Assembly: GCA_964405755.1 (NCBI GenBank)
Contig: CAYOPF010000001.1
Span: forward strand, 29,793-93,792
DNA: 64,000 nucleotides
Reading direction: 5' to 3'
From: GWF2-33-9 sp964405755
Lineage (GTDB): Bacteria > Bacteroidota > Ignavibacteria > Kapaibacteriales > UBA2268
Part shown: positions 18,502 to 27,370 of the stretch, in pieces
Layout of the letters: the number at the start of each line of letters is the position of its first letter
How positions within the stretch are numbered: the first letter of the stretch is position 1
Notes under the pieces: generated by a model
What the model saw: only the letters and a program-made list of their open reading frames with translations
The model's database searches: none
Told to the model about the DNA's origin: nothing
Program-made: the position numbers and the translations under genes

Positions 18502-19224
18502 ATGAAAGAAATGTACAAAATATTACTTTGTTTATTAGCTTTTTTGCTGTATAGTTGTGCGGTTTCGTCTCCTTCGTCGATGAAATCTGCAAAGAAACCC
18601 ACAACTATTAAAAGCAACATGGATACGATTGCAACTGAATCGAAAAATCAACAACCTAAAGGAAAATCAAAATCCAATCCTAAACCTATTGACAACAAAA
18701 CAAAAACAAAAAAAGAGGAAGATAAACAAACGCAAGTTACTCCGCCAAAACCAAAAATCCGCTTCGAAGATACTACTAAAATCGAAATGGAACCAATTTA
18801 TGCCTTAAAACAAAACCAAGCCAATACAAAAATCAATACAAAAAATCCTATCGAAAAAGAAATCGAAGCCGCAAATAAGTTATTGGAAAATGGAGAATTG
18901 GACAAAGCAAAAGATAAATTCTTAATCCTTGTTGCCACCTTGCCCTATGGTGATTCGCTGTACTATGAAGCAAAGTTTGGAGAGATTGAATGTTTGGTTG
19001 CCCAAAATAATATAAATCCTGCAAAAACATTATTGTTGGAACTGAATAAGGATGAAAACATCAATTCCGAGACAAAGGAAAAGACCTTGGTTCGCTTGGG
19101 ACAGATTGAGTGCATACAAAACAATCAAAATGCTGCGGAAAACTATTTTAACCAACTTAGGAACGAGTTTCCTCGTTCAATTTATTTAAAAGTTGCCAAC
19201 TGCAACTTCCTAAAAAAGAAATAA
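18502..19224 (+). CDS. TPR-containing lipoprotein
   Basis: 240 residues. The lipobox 'LLYSC' gives Cys19, then comes a long low-complexity Lys/Pro/Thr/Asn linker to about residue 115. The C-terminal domain has tandem helical repeats ('ANKLLENGELDKAKDKFLIL', 'GEIECLVAQNNINPAKTLLLEL', 'LGQIECIQNNQNAAENYFNQL') of TPR type, like the YbgF/CpoB C-terminal region. It probably reaches across the periplasm on the linker to contact an envelope complex. The ATG at 18511 is an alternative start. Divergent from the Omp28 gene. Confidence 0.75.
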   Translation: MKEMYKILLCLLAFLLYSCAVSSPSSMKSAKKPTTIKSNMDTIATESKNQQPKGKSKSNPKPIDNKTKTKKEEDKQTQVTPPKPKIRFEDTTKIEMEPIYALKQNQANTKINTKNPIEKEIEAANKLLENGELDKAKDKFLILVATLPYGDSLYYEAKFGEIECLVAQNNINPAKTLLLELNKDENINSETKEKTLVRLGQIECIQNNQNAAENYFNQLRNEFPRSIYLKVANCNFLKKK

Positions 19225-19262
19225 ATATTGCCCGACCCCTAAACGCATTGTCATTCTGTATT

Positions 19263-19943
19263 TTACTGCAATTCTATAGTTTCGCCATATTCCATAACTT
19301 TGGCATTCAATCCTTTAGCAATTGCTTTTTCAGCAAATTCGTCGGGATTAGCTTTTATCACAGGAAATGTATTGTAGTGAATTGGAATAACCAATTTGGG
19401 GTTAACAAATTCGGCGGCTTTAACAGCATCGTCGATACCCATAGTAAAATTATCGCCTATCGGAACCAAAAACACATCAATATCCTCGGATTCACCAATC
19501 AGTTTCATATCCATAAATAAACCTGTATCTCCCGAATGGTATATTTTTTTTCCACCAATTGTAATTATTACTCCAGCGGGCTCACCCATGTATTCATTTT
19601 CGTCGTTGGACGATCCATGGTGGGCAACAGTAAACTTAACTTTACCAAATGGAAAATTAAAACTGCCACCTATATGCATATTGTGGGCTTTAGCTCCGTT
19701 TCGCGAAACATAATTGGCAAGTTCGTTCACTGCAATAACCAGTGCATTGTTCTTTTCCGCAATTTGTAAAGTGTCGCCAAAGTGGTCGCCATGAGCATGG
19801 GTTAGCACGATAAATTTGGCTTCCACATCTTGCCATTTAATTGTACAAGTGGGATTGCCAGTGATAAATGGGTCGATGATTACTTGGTTTGAACCATCAT
19901 CTAAAATAACCGCAGAATGACTTAAATACCGTAATTTTAACAT
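19263..19943 (-). CDS. UPF0173 metal-dependent hydrolase (metallo-beta-lactamase fold)
   Basis: About 226 residues. The metal-binding motif HAHGDH is at residues 49-54. 'KFTVAHHGSSND', 'YHSGDTGLFMDM' and 'LVIPIHYNTFPVI' supply the further histidines and aspartate of the dinuclear site. The family (YtkL-like) is widespread, cytoplasmic and of undetermined substrate. The ATG at 19943 is chosen because GGAG lies 9 bases upstream and the sequence starts at the conserved 'LKLRYLSHSA'; the TTG at 19958 overlaps that ribosome binding site. Confidence 0.88.
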   Translation of the reverse strand: MLKLRYLSHSAVILDDGSNQVIIDPFITGNPTCTIKWQDVEAKFIVLTHAHGDHFGDTLQIAEKNNALVIAVNELANYVSRNGAKAHNMHIGGSFNFPFGKVKFTVAHHGSSNDENEYMGEPAGVIITIGGKKIYHSGDTGLFMDMKLIGESEDIDVFLVPIGDNFTMGIDDAVKAAEFVNPKLVIPIHYNTFPVIKANPDEFAEKAIAKGLNAKVMEYGETIELQ

Positions 19944-20252
19944 ATAATTTTTCTCCAATTTTTGTTTTTATAAAAGAACAACGTGAAAAATTATTGTAAG
20001 TGCTATATAAATAATCAAGAATTTATTATATAGCAATATTCTATAGTTTTGTCTATTATTCACCAAAATTACAATAATATACTAATCAATGCGAGCGAAA
20101 TGTTCTATCAAATCAATATCTAAAGAATTTATGCGTTATAAATTAATGAGTTATGAAATTAATAATAAATTGGCACAATTTTTACCAAATCTAATTTGTT
20201 GGATAAAATTATGCTAATTTTGACCGATAACTAAAATACAAAAGGAACAAAA
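19944..20252. other. Divergent intergenic region
   Basis: A 309-base AT-rich stretch between the UPF0173 gene and fliL. Apart from the candidate fliL promoter at 20195-20222 I see no ORF, RNA gene or clear repeat in it. Confidence 0.6.
20195..20222 (+). promoter_or_regulatory. Candidate promoter of the fliLMNO operon
   Basis: TTTG at 20195-20198, 16 bases and TAATTTTG at 20215-20222, close to the Bacteroidota sigma-A consensus. The fliL ATG is 31 bases further on. No sigma-54 or sigma-28 (flagellar) promoter pattern was seen. Confidence 0.5.
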
Positions 20253-20879
20253 ATGTCGGAAGAATTACAAAAACAAGAACCAGAAATACCTAAGAAGAAA
20301 GAGAAAAAGCAAGGTGGCGGAGGATTATCCCTTCCAATGATGATAGTATTTGGAGTTGGAGGATTAGTTCTCGTTTTGGTTGCTGTTATTTTTGGTTACT
20401 TTATCGCAACAAAGTTATTTCCAAGTCAGCCAGTAATTGTACAAGGTGTCCAACCAGTGGAACAAGTTCACAAGGAGAATCACGGAAAAGGAGAGGGCGA
20501 AGAAGAAAAGCCAGATATGCACGATTTGCTTTATATGGAAATAGGCAGACTTACGACTAATCCCAAGGATGCTCCCTCGACCTTCGTTGTTGTAAATTTA
20601 TCTTTTGAGTTTGCGCCAAAGAAAAAAGATGATGAAAATATGAAAGAATTAATCAAAGGTCACGAAGGGTTGAACTTAGAGCATCCAATTGTAAAGAAAA
20701 TGCAAGGAAGAATTAAGAGTGGGTTGAATAACTTTTTGGCTTCGATGACTATGACTGAGTTGAACACGAAACGTCCAGAATTGCAAAAATTAGTTCTAGA
20801 ATTGTTGAAACCAGCTTTCAAAGAATATGGTTTTAAATTATATAATGTTAGTTTATTAGAATTTATTATTCAGGAATAA
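20253..20879 (+). CDS. fliL: Flagellar basal body-associated protein FliL
   Basis: 208 residues with a charged cytoplasmic N-terminus, one transmembrane segment at about 29-52, a Gly/Glu-rich periplasmic linker and a C-terminal stomatin-like FliL domain ('VVVNLSFEFAPK', 'RIKSGLNNFLASMTMTELNT', ending in 'YNVSLLEFIIQE'). FliL surrounds the stator units and supports torque at the motor. It is somewhat longer than the E. coli protein because of the linker. The first gene of fliL-M-N-O; AAAGGAAC precedes the ATG. Confidence 0.85.
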   Translation: MSEELQKQEPEIPKKKEKKQGGGGLSLPMMIVFGVGGLVLVLVAVIFGYFIATKLFPSQPVIVQGVQPVEQVHKENHGKGEGEEEKPDMHDLLYMEIGRLTTNPKDAPSTFVVVNLSFEFAPKKKDDENMKELIKGHEGLNLEHPIVKKMQGRIKSGLNNFLASMTMTELNTKRPELQKLVLELLKPAFKEYGFKLYNVSLLEFIIQE

Positions 20880-20917
20880 TATTTTTTAATTTTCTACAAA
20901 AACAATAAACATAGGAT

Positions 20918-21955
20918 ATGGCAGATTTATTATCACAAAATGAAATAGATAATCTGCTGTCAGAAATGACAAGTGGAAGGATCCAGGTCGAGGATGTAAT
21001 TAGCGGTAAGTTTAAAACATCCGAAGTCAGTAATTATGATTTTCGCCGACCTAACCGTATATCTAAGAATCAGTTACGAACTTTACAAACAGTTCATGAG
21101 AATTTTGCAGAGGTTTTTGGTTATTATTTAGTATCCAAATTGCAGTCCTTGATATCGGTGGAAGTTACTTCGCTGGACCAGTTGTTCTATTCCGAGTTTA
21201 TTCTGTCGGTATCCAATCCAAGCTGCCTTTATGTTTTCGATATCGTTGGAACAGACGGAAATGGTATATTGGAAATAAGCCCCCAATTAGCATTAGTAAT
21301 TGTCGAAAAATTGTTAGGTGGCAGTGCCGACTCAATCCCAAAACCCCGCTCTATAACTCCAATAGAACAAGCCGTAATCAGAGGTTTGATAGAGCATGGC
21401 TTATCGGATTTGGGTAATGCATGGAAATCGATATCCGAGATAAACTTCAGGTATTCACGCTTGGAGATGGAAGCAGACTTTGTGCAAGTGGCTCCATCAT
21501 CGGAAATTGTATTGGTAGTATCGTTCGACGTGAATGTTGGAGTAAACACATACATGATGAATTTGTGTTTCCCTACTTTTGCATTAGAGGAAGTATTGAC
21601 AAAGCTGAATCGCCAGCAAGTAACTTCGTCGAATGTAACGATACCGATGAAAAAACGTCGCGAGAATTTCCAGATGCTCCATAAGCAAATATCTACAACT
21701 TTCTTGCCAGTAGTTGCCGAACTGGCAAAGACATCCATCAAAGTTGGTGAATTGCTTTCTCTCGAATCTGGCGACATAATTAAATTAGATAAAAGAATCA
21801 ACGAAGAAGTAGAAATTCTAATAAATGAAAAACGAAAATTAGCAGGTCGTCCGGGAAGTGTGGAAGGCAAAAAAGCAATACGCATAACCCGAGCTCTTAA
21901 AGAAGAGGATTTAATAGAACAAGATTTAAGATTTAAACCAGAGGAACAAATATGA
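20918..21955 (+). CDS. fliM: Flagellar motor switch protein FliM
   Basis: 345 residues. The N-terminal 'LLSQNEIDNLLSEM' is the CheY-P-binding motif, followed by the CheC-like middle domain ('FRRPNRISKNQLRTLQTVHENFA', 'EISPQLALVIVEKLLGG') and a C-terminal SpoA domain ('TSIKVGELLSLESGDIIKLD'). FliM forms the C-ring that switches rotation direction. About 40 residues follow the SpoA core. It overlaps fliN by 4 bases (ATGA), so the two switch proteins are translationally coupled. Confidence 0.95.
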   Translation: MADLLSQNEIDNLLSEMTSGRIQVEDVISGKFKTSEVSNYDFRRPNRISKNQLRTLQTVHENFAEVFGYYLVSKLQSLISVEVTSLDQLFYSEFILSVSNPSCLYVFDIVGTDGNGILEISPQLALVIVEKLLGGSADSIPKPRSITPIEQAVIRGLIEHGLSDLGNAWKSISEINFRYSRLEMEADFVQVAPSSEIVLVVSFDVNVGVNTYMMNLCFPTFALEEVLTKLNRQQVTSSNVTIPMKKRRENFQMLHKQISTTFLPVVAELAKTSIKVGELLSLESGDIIKLDKRINEEVEILINEKRKLAGRPGSVEGKKAIRITRALKEEDLIEQDLRFKPEEQI

Positions 21956-22350
21956 CAATGACACAGGATGAAATCGATGCTCTAATTGGCGGTGGTTTGG
22001 ATGTTTCAGCAATCGATACATTACCTGATGTGGATGAACCACAGTTGGAGCCCACCCCGAGTGAAGATATTAAAATTGAGGGAATAGACCCTAAACTTCA
22101 ATTATTGTTAGATTTACAACTACCTGTTTCAATCGAATTAGGTAGAACAAATATGCTTATTCGCGATATTTTGCGATTGGGCAGAGGCTCCGTTATCGAG
22201 TTTGATAAACTGGTGAGCGAACCAATTGATGTTTTAATAAACGGCAAGAAAGTTGCCGAAGGTGAAGTGGTTGTGATTGATAAACACTTTGGTATCAGAA
22301 TTACAACTTTAATAGATCCGGCAGAAAGATTAAAATCGGCAAGGGGCTAA
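21952..22350 (+). CDS. fliN: Flagellar motor switch protein FliN
   Basis: 132 residues. The C-terminal SpoA domain ('LLDLQLPVSIELGRTNMLIRDILRLGRGSVIEFD', split into blocks of the family) forms the base of the C-ring. The N-terminus 'MTQDEIDALIGGGLD' copies the EIDxLL-type CheY-binding peptide of FliM, as in the FliY-like variants, which hints that both switch proteins can bind CheY-P. ATG at 21952 with GAGGAAC upstream; the ATG at 21958 is an alternative. Confidence 0.93.
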   Translation: MTMTQDEIDALIGGGLDVSAIDTLPDVDEPQLEPTPSEDIKIEGIDPKLQLLLDLQLPVSIELGRTNMLIRDILRLGRGSVIEFDKLVSEPIDVLINGKKVAEGEVVVIDKHFGIRITTLIDPAERLKSARG

Positions 22351-22362
22351 GATAGGATAAAT

Positions 22363-22764
22363 ATGGATAGCAGTATTTTAAATTCTCTATTAATTTTGTC
22401 TGCCTGTGTTATTGTCTTATTCGGGATATCTAACTATCTAAAAAAAATTAATAAGAAAAACCTAGGCAACTTAGGTGATTACGAAGGTAAAATTCTCTCG
22501 AGAATACCATTGATGAAAAACTCTTTTTTATACATTGTTAAAATTGGAAACAGAACCTTTCTTCTTGGAGCTAGCGATAAATCGGTATCATTAATTTCGG
22601 AATTGAAGCCAAATCAATCAGAAGTCGGGGCAGCAGAATTTCCTAACCATTCTTATGCAACAACCACCAAAAAGGTGCAAACAATAGAAGAAGTTCAGAA
22701 TAATAACCCAAATGATTTGTCTTTTCGTGCATTTTTAAAGTCAGCATTCTCAAAAAATAATTAG
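22363..22764 (+). CDS. fliO: Flagellar biosynthesis protein FliO
   Basis: 133 residues: one N-terminal transmembrane segment (about 5-26), then a basic stretch and the FliO core ('ILSRIPLMKNSFLYIVKIGNRTFLLGASDKSVSLIS' in short blocks). FliO helps assemble the FliP pore of the flagellar export gate. Its place right after fliN is the usual one and supports the call. fliP, fliQ and fliR, which usually follow, are absent here, so the export-gate genes must lie elsewhere. Confidence 0.8.
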   Translation: MDSSILNSLLILSACVIVLFGISNYLKKINKKNLGNLGDYEGKILSRIPLMKNSFLYIVKIGNRTFLLGASDKSVSLISELKPNQSEVGAAEFPNHSYATTTKKVQTIEEVQNNNPNDLSFRAFLKSAFSKNN

Positions 22765-22788
22765 TTTTGTAATTCTGTTTATTTTAGT

Positions 22789-22810
22789 TAACAAATTTAT
22801 TAATTTGTTA
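22789..22810. terminator. AT-rich hairpin after fliO
   Basis: TAACAAATT and AATTTGTTA form a 9-bp inverted repeat around a 4-base loop, followed by a T-rich tract. It could end the fliLMNO transcript, but the stem is almost all A-T and it is very close to the next start codon. Confidence 0.35.
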
Positions 22811-22821
22811 TTTTTATTATT

Positions 22822-25083
22822 TTGGAAAAGATTACAAAACATATCTTAATATTATTATTACTGGGTTTTGCTATTAATATTAGCAATGCTCAACTATCCA
22901 GTATTTCGGATGAACTCTATCCATCGATAATCAATAAAGAATTTAACGAGATAAATGTAATCAATTTTATTGGTGCTTCGCAAAACTCTCAGAATGATCT
23001 CTCCAATTATATTTCCTCCAAGGCAACTATCAATAATTTACCTTATAAGTTTTTCTCTTCTTTTTATTACGAATTTGAGCGTAATCCTTCGATGAGCATA
23101 TTTATTCAAAACGAATTTCGAAAAGGACTGATAAATCTTAGGGAAAACGTACCATTTTTCGATAAAACAACAGCTGAAAATGATTTAATATCTATTAGGA
23201 ATTATTATCAATTAAATGGGTACCACGATGCTATGGTTAGTTATAGGTTCTATCCATCTGCAAGGACAAAGGAAAACATACTTGATTTTATTATATATGA
23301 GGGCAAAAGATATGTGATTCAGGATGTTGTTTACAAAGGATTGGAAGATGTAGCCGACGAACTTAGAGGAAGAATTGGAGAATTGAAGAATATTAAAGTT
23401 AATAACCATTTTAATGAGCCATTTATTCAGAACTCTTTAAATACATTAACCTCTTACCTTCGAAATAATGGGTATTTTAGTGCGGGATATTCTACTCCTA
23501 TTGTAAGTATCGATACAACTCTGAAGTCAGATTTTATAACAGTCAATTTCTCTTTAGGTAATCGCTATCGAATAGGTTCAATCGATTTTATTGATAGTTC
23601 CAATTACCAACCACTGATAGCCGCGGATATGAAAAGGAAACAGCTAGCCTTCGAAAATGGTCAATGGTATAGTTTTCTGAAAGTGGATCAAACAAAAGAT
23701 AATTTCCTTTCTCTTGGCTTATTCGAAATTGTGGCTATAGATACAACGTCACGATTTAGTCCACAAAATGATAGCACATTGAACTTTGTAGTTTTCCTTT
23801 CGTACCGGAAGCAACAGGAGTATGGGGTAGGTTTTTCGTTGAATCAAACCCGTATGGATAATTTGGTAAACATTGGTCTCGAGGCAAATTACCGGCATCG
23901 TAATATTTTTAACGCAGCTCAGGAATTCTCGCCGTTTGCAAATATTTATGCAAAGGATATTTTTTCAACAATTACTTCGGGCAGTTTGGAGTTGGAAACA
24001 CAAATAGGTTTTAAATTCTCTCAGCCCTTGCTTTGGATAATAGACAACAGCAGGATATCCCTGCTAACCTCACTAAGCTACTCGCTGAGATCGTTGAATA
24101 ATTTCTTCACTATATCTACCTTGAACCTGCCAGTAACATTTGCAATACGTTTCCCCAAAATAACCTATTTCAATCGTGGAAGCATAGATTTCCAGTTTTT
24201 ACGCGAGAACCCACTTAATTTCGAAGAAGCGTTAAGCGAAGCAATTTCTTCTGCAAAAAATGAACAAGACATAAATAATATACTTCAAGCATTTCTGCTT
24301 TATCAGGATTTATCGAATTATCTAAACGAACAAAGTTACCATTTTTTCACCTCGAACATCATTGGTTTTTCGCTAACCGGCGAGACAAGAAATAATCCTT
24401 TTTCGCCCACGAATGGCTATTTTACTTATTTTGGTTTAGATGGCTGGGATCCAATATTCTTTCCTAAAGAAGTATCTGGATTGGCAAGATATTTTAGACT
24501 TCAGTTTACTCATTACCAGTTTTTCAAGCTTACCCCTACAACTACTTTAGGTCTGAAAGGAAGGTTTGGGGGTATTCAACTGCTGGAGGAAGGTAATAGT
24601 TATGTCCCAATCGACAGGCAATTCTTCTGTGGTGGAGCTAATAGCGTTCGAGCTTGGCCATCACGCCAATTGCGTTATTCAAATTTCACTTCGGATAGTT
24701 TAGATAATAAGAACACATTTTTGTTTTTGCAAAATTTTATCGGTAATGGTGTTTTAATAGAAGGTAGTGTTGAATTTCGTTTTGGTTTTCCAAAACCACC
24801 TGGTTTGAATGTGTTTTTACAGAATTTAGTCGAAAACTTAAAAACAACTTTATTCTTGGATTTTGGAAATGCCTTTCACTGGTTTTTGAGCAATGAAGAT
24901 ATCGAAGTTAAGCCTTTGGATTATATTACAAAACTCGCTGTTGGAGCAGGCATAGGCATTCGCTACGAAACCCCAATCGGACCATTGAGAGTTGATTTTG
25001 CTGTGCCAATATACGATCCGTTATACATAAGAAAACCATTTCGTTCAGTTACATTTAATTTTGGGTTAGGACATGCATTTTAA
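22822..25083 (+). CDS. Omp85/BamA-TamA family outer membrane protein
   Basis: 753 residues. The start is a TTG at 22822, the only start codon before the signal peptide (ends ...ISNAQ). POTRA domains follow ('RYVIQDVVYKGLEDVADEL', 'NSLNTLTSYLRNNGYFSAGY'), then a C-terminal 16-strand-type barrel with 'FFCGGANSVRAWPSRQL' and 'GIRYETPIGPLRVDFAVPIYDP', the conserved Omp85 motifs, ending in Phe. It inserts or translocates proteins at the outer membrane. The sequence does not decide between BamA and TamA-like roles; the POTRA region is short for BamA, which favours a TamA-like or other Omp85 member. Overlaps the next gene by 11 bases. Confidence 0.85.
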   Translation: MEKITKHILILLLLGFAINISNAQLSSISDELYPSIINKEFNEINVINFIGASQNSQNDLSNYISSKATINNLPYKFFSSFYYEFERNPSMSIFIQNEFRKGLINLRENVPFFDKTTAENDLISIRNYYQLNGYHDAMVSYRFYPSARTKENILDFIIYEGKRYVIQDVVYKGLEDVADELRGRIGELKNIKVNNHFNEPFIQNSLNTLTSYLRNNGYFSAGYSTPIVSIDTTLKSDFITVNFSLGNRYRIGSIDFIDSSNYQPLIAADMKRKQLAFENGQWYSFLKVDQTKDNFLSLGLFEIVAIDTTSRFSPQNDSTLNFVVFLSYRKQQEYGVGFSLNQTRMDNLVNIGLEANYRHRNIFNAAQEFSPFANIYAKDIFSTITSGSLELETQIGFKFSQPLLWIIDNSRISLLTSLSYSLRSLNNFFTISTLNLPVTFAIRFPKITYFNRGSIDFQFLRENPLNFEEALSEAISSAKNEQDINNILQAFLLYQDLSNYLNEQSYHFFTSNIIGFSLTGETRNNPFSPTNGYFTYFGLDGWDPIFFPKEVSGLARYFRLQFTHYQFFKLTPTTTLGLKGRFGGIQLLEEGNSYVPIDRQFFCGGANSVRAWPSRQLRYSNFTSDSLDNKNTFLFLQNFIGNGVLIEGSVEFRFGFPKPPGLNVFLQNLVENLKTTLFLDFGNAFHWFLSNEDIEVKPLDYITKLAVGAGIGIRYETPIGPLRVDFAVPIYDPLYIRKPFRSVTFNFGLGHAF

Positions 25084-25768
25084 TAAAAATACTTATCAGA
25101 AAATAGCTTTCGAAGATGGATTGTTCGACGCTGTTATTTGTCTGAATACGAAGAATCCCGATATCGAATTAATCCGATCTTTAACAGAAATTCCAATACT
25201 TGCAGCAGATGGTGCGGGAGTATATTTATTAGAAAATGGCATAGTTCCCAATTATGTCATTGGTGATTTGGATTCCTTTGGGAAAGAAGAGTTATCCAAA
25301 CAATATCCTGCAGAGAAATTAATTCACTTGCCAGACCAGGAAAGAAACGATTTTGAAAAAACTCTGGATTTTGCAAGAAGAATGAACTATCACAAATTAA
25401 TCGTATTTGGAATTCACGGTGGTGAATACGAACATTCCCTGAATAACTGGAGTGTGCTGAGCAAGTATTCCGATATTATGAATATTGTGATTTTCGACTT
25501 GGACAGATATGGCTTTTGCGTTTCCAGAAGTTCCTGTATCGAAACTATCCCCAACGAAATTATCTCATTAATCCCCAAAGGATATGCAAAAATTACAACA
25601 AACGGATTAAAATGGAATTTAATCGAAGAGTCCTTAGCTTTGGGAGTTCGAGAAGGTGCACGTAATATTGCTTTAGCCAACGATATTACTCTCGACTTAT
25701 CGGATGGAGAAATTTTTGTTTTTATTAATTCACGATTTCCTAAAATTTTAACAAAAGGAATATTATGA
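25073..25768 (+). CDS. thiN: Thiamine pyrophosphokinase
   Basis: 231 residues. 'ILAADGAGVYLLENGIVPNYVIGDLDSF' (GDLDS at 64-68), 'ERNDFEKTLDFA' and a Gly-rich 'GIHGGEYEHSLNN' segment correspond to the ATP/metal and thiamine-binding motifs of the family. It converts thiamine and ATP to thiamine diphosphate, the cofactor of the NifJ enzyme encoded at 30032. It overlaps both neighbours (Omp85 by 11 bases, cdsA by 4), so it is part of a tight operon. Confidence 0.85.
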   Translation: MHFNKNTYQKIAFEDGLFDAVICLNTKNPDIELIRSLTEIPILAADGAGVYLLENGIVPNYVIGDLDSFGKEELSKQYPAEKLIHLPDQERNDFEKTLDFARRMNYHKLIVFGIHGGEYEHSLNNWSVLSKYSDIMNIVIFDLDRYGFCVSRSSCIETIPNEIISLIPKGYAKITTNGLKWNLIEESLALGVREGARNIALANDITLDLSDGEIFVFINSRFPKILTKGIL

Positions 25769-26622
25769 AAGAGTTATTAAACAGAATTTTAGTTGCTTTA
25801 ATAGGTATTCCACTTGGAATTTATATAATTTGGTATGGAAGTTGGTTCTATTTTGTATCTATTGTTATGATTTCATCAATTGCTTTGTATGAATTGCACA
25901 AATTGGTTAAGGCTTGTGAAATAATAGATTACTTTTGGATAAATCTACTCACTCTTATCTCTGTTCTTTTTTTTACCGGATTTATTACATTGCTCGATTT
26001 CTCGATTATTCGTCCTTATCTTATCACTAAGTCCTCGACTATTCTCCTCACATACTTTATTGTTTATTTTGTTGTATTGTTGTTATTCACTTTATTTTTC
26101 AGTACCAACAACAGAATAGTTACATTTTCGGTAACAGTCGGTACTTTGTTTTATGTACTTTTGCCATTTGTTAGTTTAATAATGCTACGAATGTATGATT
26201 TTGGCACAATCAATTACAAAAATTCCTGGATGTTGATTCTTACCTACTTTTTTAGTATTTGGATTTGCGATACTTTTGCGTATTTTATTGGGAAACAATG
26301 GGGAAAACACAAAATCGCACCTTCGGTGAGCCCCAAAAAAAGTTGGGAAGGAGGAGTTGCAGGTCTGATTGGTTCTATTTTTTCTTTCATTTTGTTTAGT
26401 TATATTTTCAATATTCAATTGAGTGTTGTTCATCAAATTGCATTAGGTTTTATAATCGGATTGTTCGGCCAGATTGGCGATTTTGTAGAATCCAGTTTCA
26501 AGCGAGATGCCGGTTTAAAAGATACTTCAAACATGCTAGGGAAACACGGAGGAATACTTGATAGGTTTGATAGTATCATTTTTACTTCTCCAATCGTACT
26601 ATTATATATAATAAATCTTTAA
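25765..26622 (+). CDS. cdsA: Phosphatidate cytidylyltransferase
   Basis: 285 residues with about eight transmembrane segments. The family signature is intact: 'SPKKSWEGGVAGLIGS', 'GQIGDFVESSFKRDAGLKD' and 'LGKHGGILDRFDSIIF'. It makes CDP-diacylglycerol from phosphatidate and CTP, the branch point of phospholipid synthesis in the inner membrane. ATG overlaps the thiamine pyrophosphokinase stop (ATGA), with AAAGGAA upstream. Confidence 0.95.
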   Translation: MKELLNRILVALIGIPLGIYIIWYGSWFYFVSIVMISSIALYELHKLVKACEIIDYFWINLLTLISVLFFTGFITLLDFSIIRPYLITKSSTILLTYFIVYFVVLLLFTLFFSTNNRIVTFSVTVGTLFYVLLPFVSLIMLRMYDFGTINYKNSWMLILTYFFSIWICDTFAYFIGKQWGKHKIAPSVSPKKSWEGGVAGLIGSIFSFILFSYIFNIQLSVVHQIALGFIIGLFGQIGDFVESSFKRDAGLKDTSNMLGKHGGILDRFDSIIFTSPIVLLYIINL

Positions 26623-26661
26623 TTTTGTAATCAAACATTTTATTTTATATTAAGGTGAATT

Positions 26662-27225
26662 ATGAAGACTAAACTTTTATCAATTCTGGCACTTTTAATT
26701 TTTGCTTTACCTATGTTTTCTCAGAATACCGACGATGAGGATAAATTTAATCCTTTCAAGATTGATGATAAAATGAAATATTACAACAAAGATGGTTACG
26801 AATATACTTACAATTATTCATTCGAAAGAGTTTACAATGCCTGCAAAAAGGTTATCGAAGATCTGGGGTGTCAAATCCTAAATCAGTCCTATAATCAGAC
26901 AGACGAAGGTTTATACAAAGGTAAGGTGTTCTCGGATTATTGTGTATTTGCAAGCAAATCCGACACGATTGTCGATGCTCTGTCACGTTATAGTGTACGT
27001 GTTCCAGTTATCCGTGGAGGAGTTTGGATTAATGGACGCATCCAATACAAGTTTATCTTAACAGAAAATAGTGACGGAACCACAAAAATGAAATTAACTG
27101 GTCAGATTAGCGGACGCGAAGATTATGTTACTTCCAAAGTGCATTTCTGGGAGTCCAATGGGTTGTTCGAGATGGCAATACTAGAAAGAATCAATATTTT
27201 GCTTTTCGAAACCCAAAGGGAATAA
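26662..27225 (+). CDS. Hypothetical secreted protein
   Basis: 187 residues; a signal peptide ends ...PMFSQ. The mature protein begins with an acidic stretch, then 'YSFERVYNACKKVIEDLGCQILN', a helix-strand pattern like small envelope lipoproteins of DUF3568 type, and beta-strands to the end. I do not recognise a family firmly. Only 39 bases separate it from cdsA, so it may share the transcript. Confidence 0.65.
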   Translation: MKTKLLSILALLIFALPMFSQNTDDEDKFNPFKIDDKMKYYNKDGYEYTYNYSFERVYNACKKVIEDLGCQILNQSYNQTDEGLYKGKVFSDYCVFASKSDTIVDALSRYSVRVPVIRGGVWINGRIQYKFILTENSDGTTKMKLTGQISGREDYVTSKVHFWESNGLFEMAILERINILLFETQRE

Positions 27226-27319
27226 TTAAAAGGACCTTTTTTTAAATGCTGACTTCAACATCAATTTATTTAAAAAGTCTGCTGAATATGTATTTCCAAG
27301 ACAAATGTAGAACAAAAAA

Positions 27320-27348
27320 AAGGGGTGAGTTTCAAAAACTCACCCCTT
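27320..27348 (-). terminator. Rho-independent terminator of the choice-of-anchor I gene
   Basis: AAGGGGTGAGTTT / AAACTCACCCCTT, a perfect 13-bp stem with a 3-base loop. On the minus strand it is followed by a run of seven T, so it ends the minus-strand gene at 27371. Its core sequence is nearly the same as the terminator at 11544-11570. Confidence 0.8.
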
Positions 27349-27370
27349 CGTAATTATAATAACACTAAAA

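Noticed and set aside
21229..21885. Minus-strand ORF of 218 codons
   Set aside because: Long but exactly antisense to fliM, with no recognisable domain or start signal.
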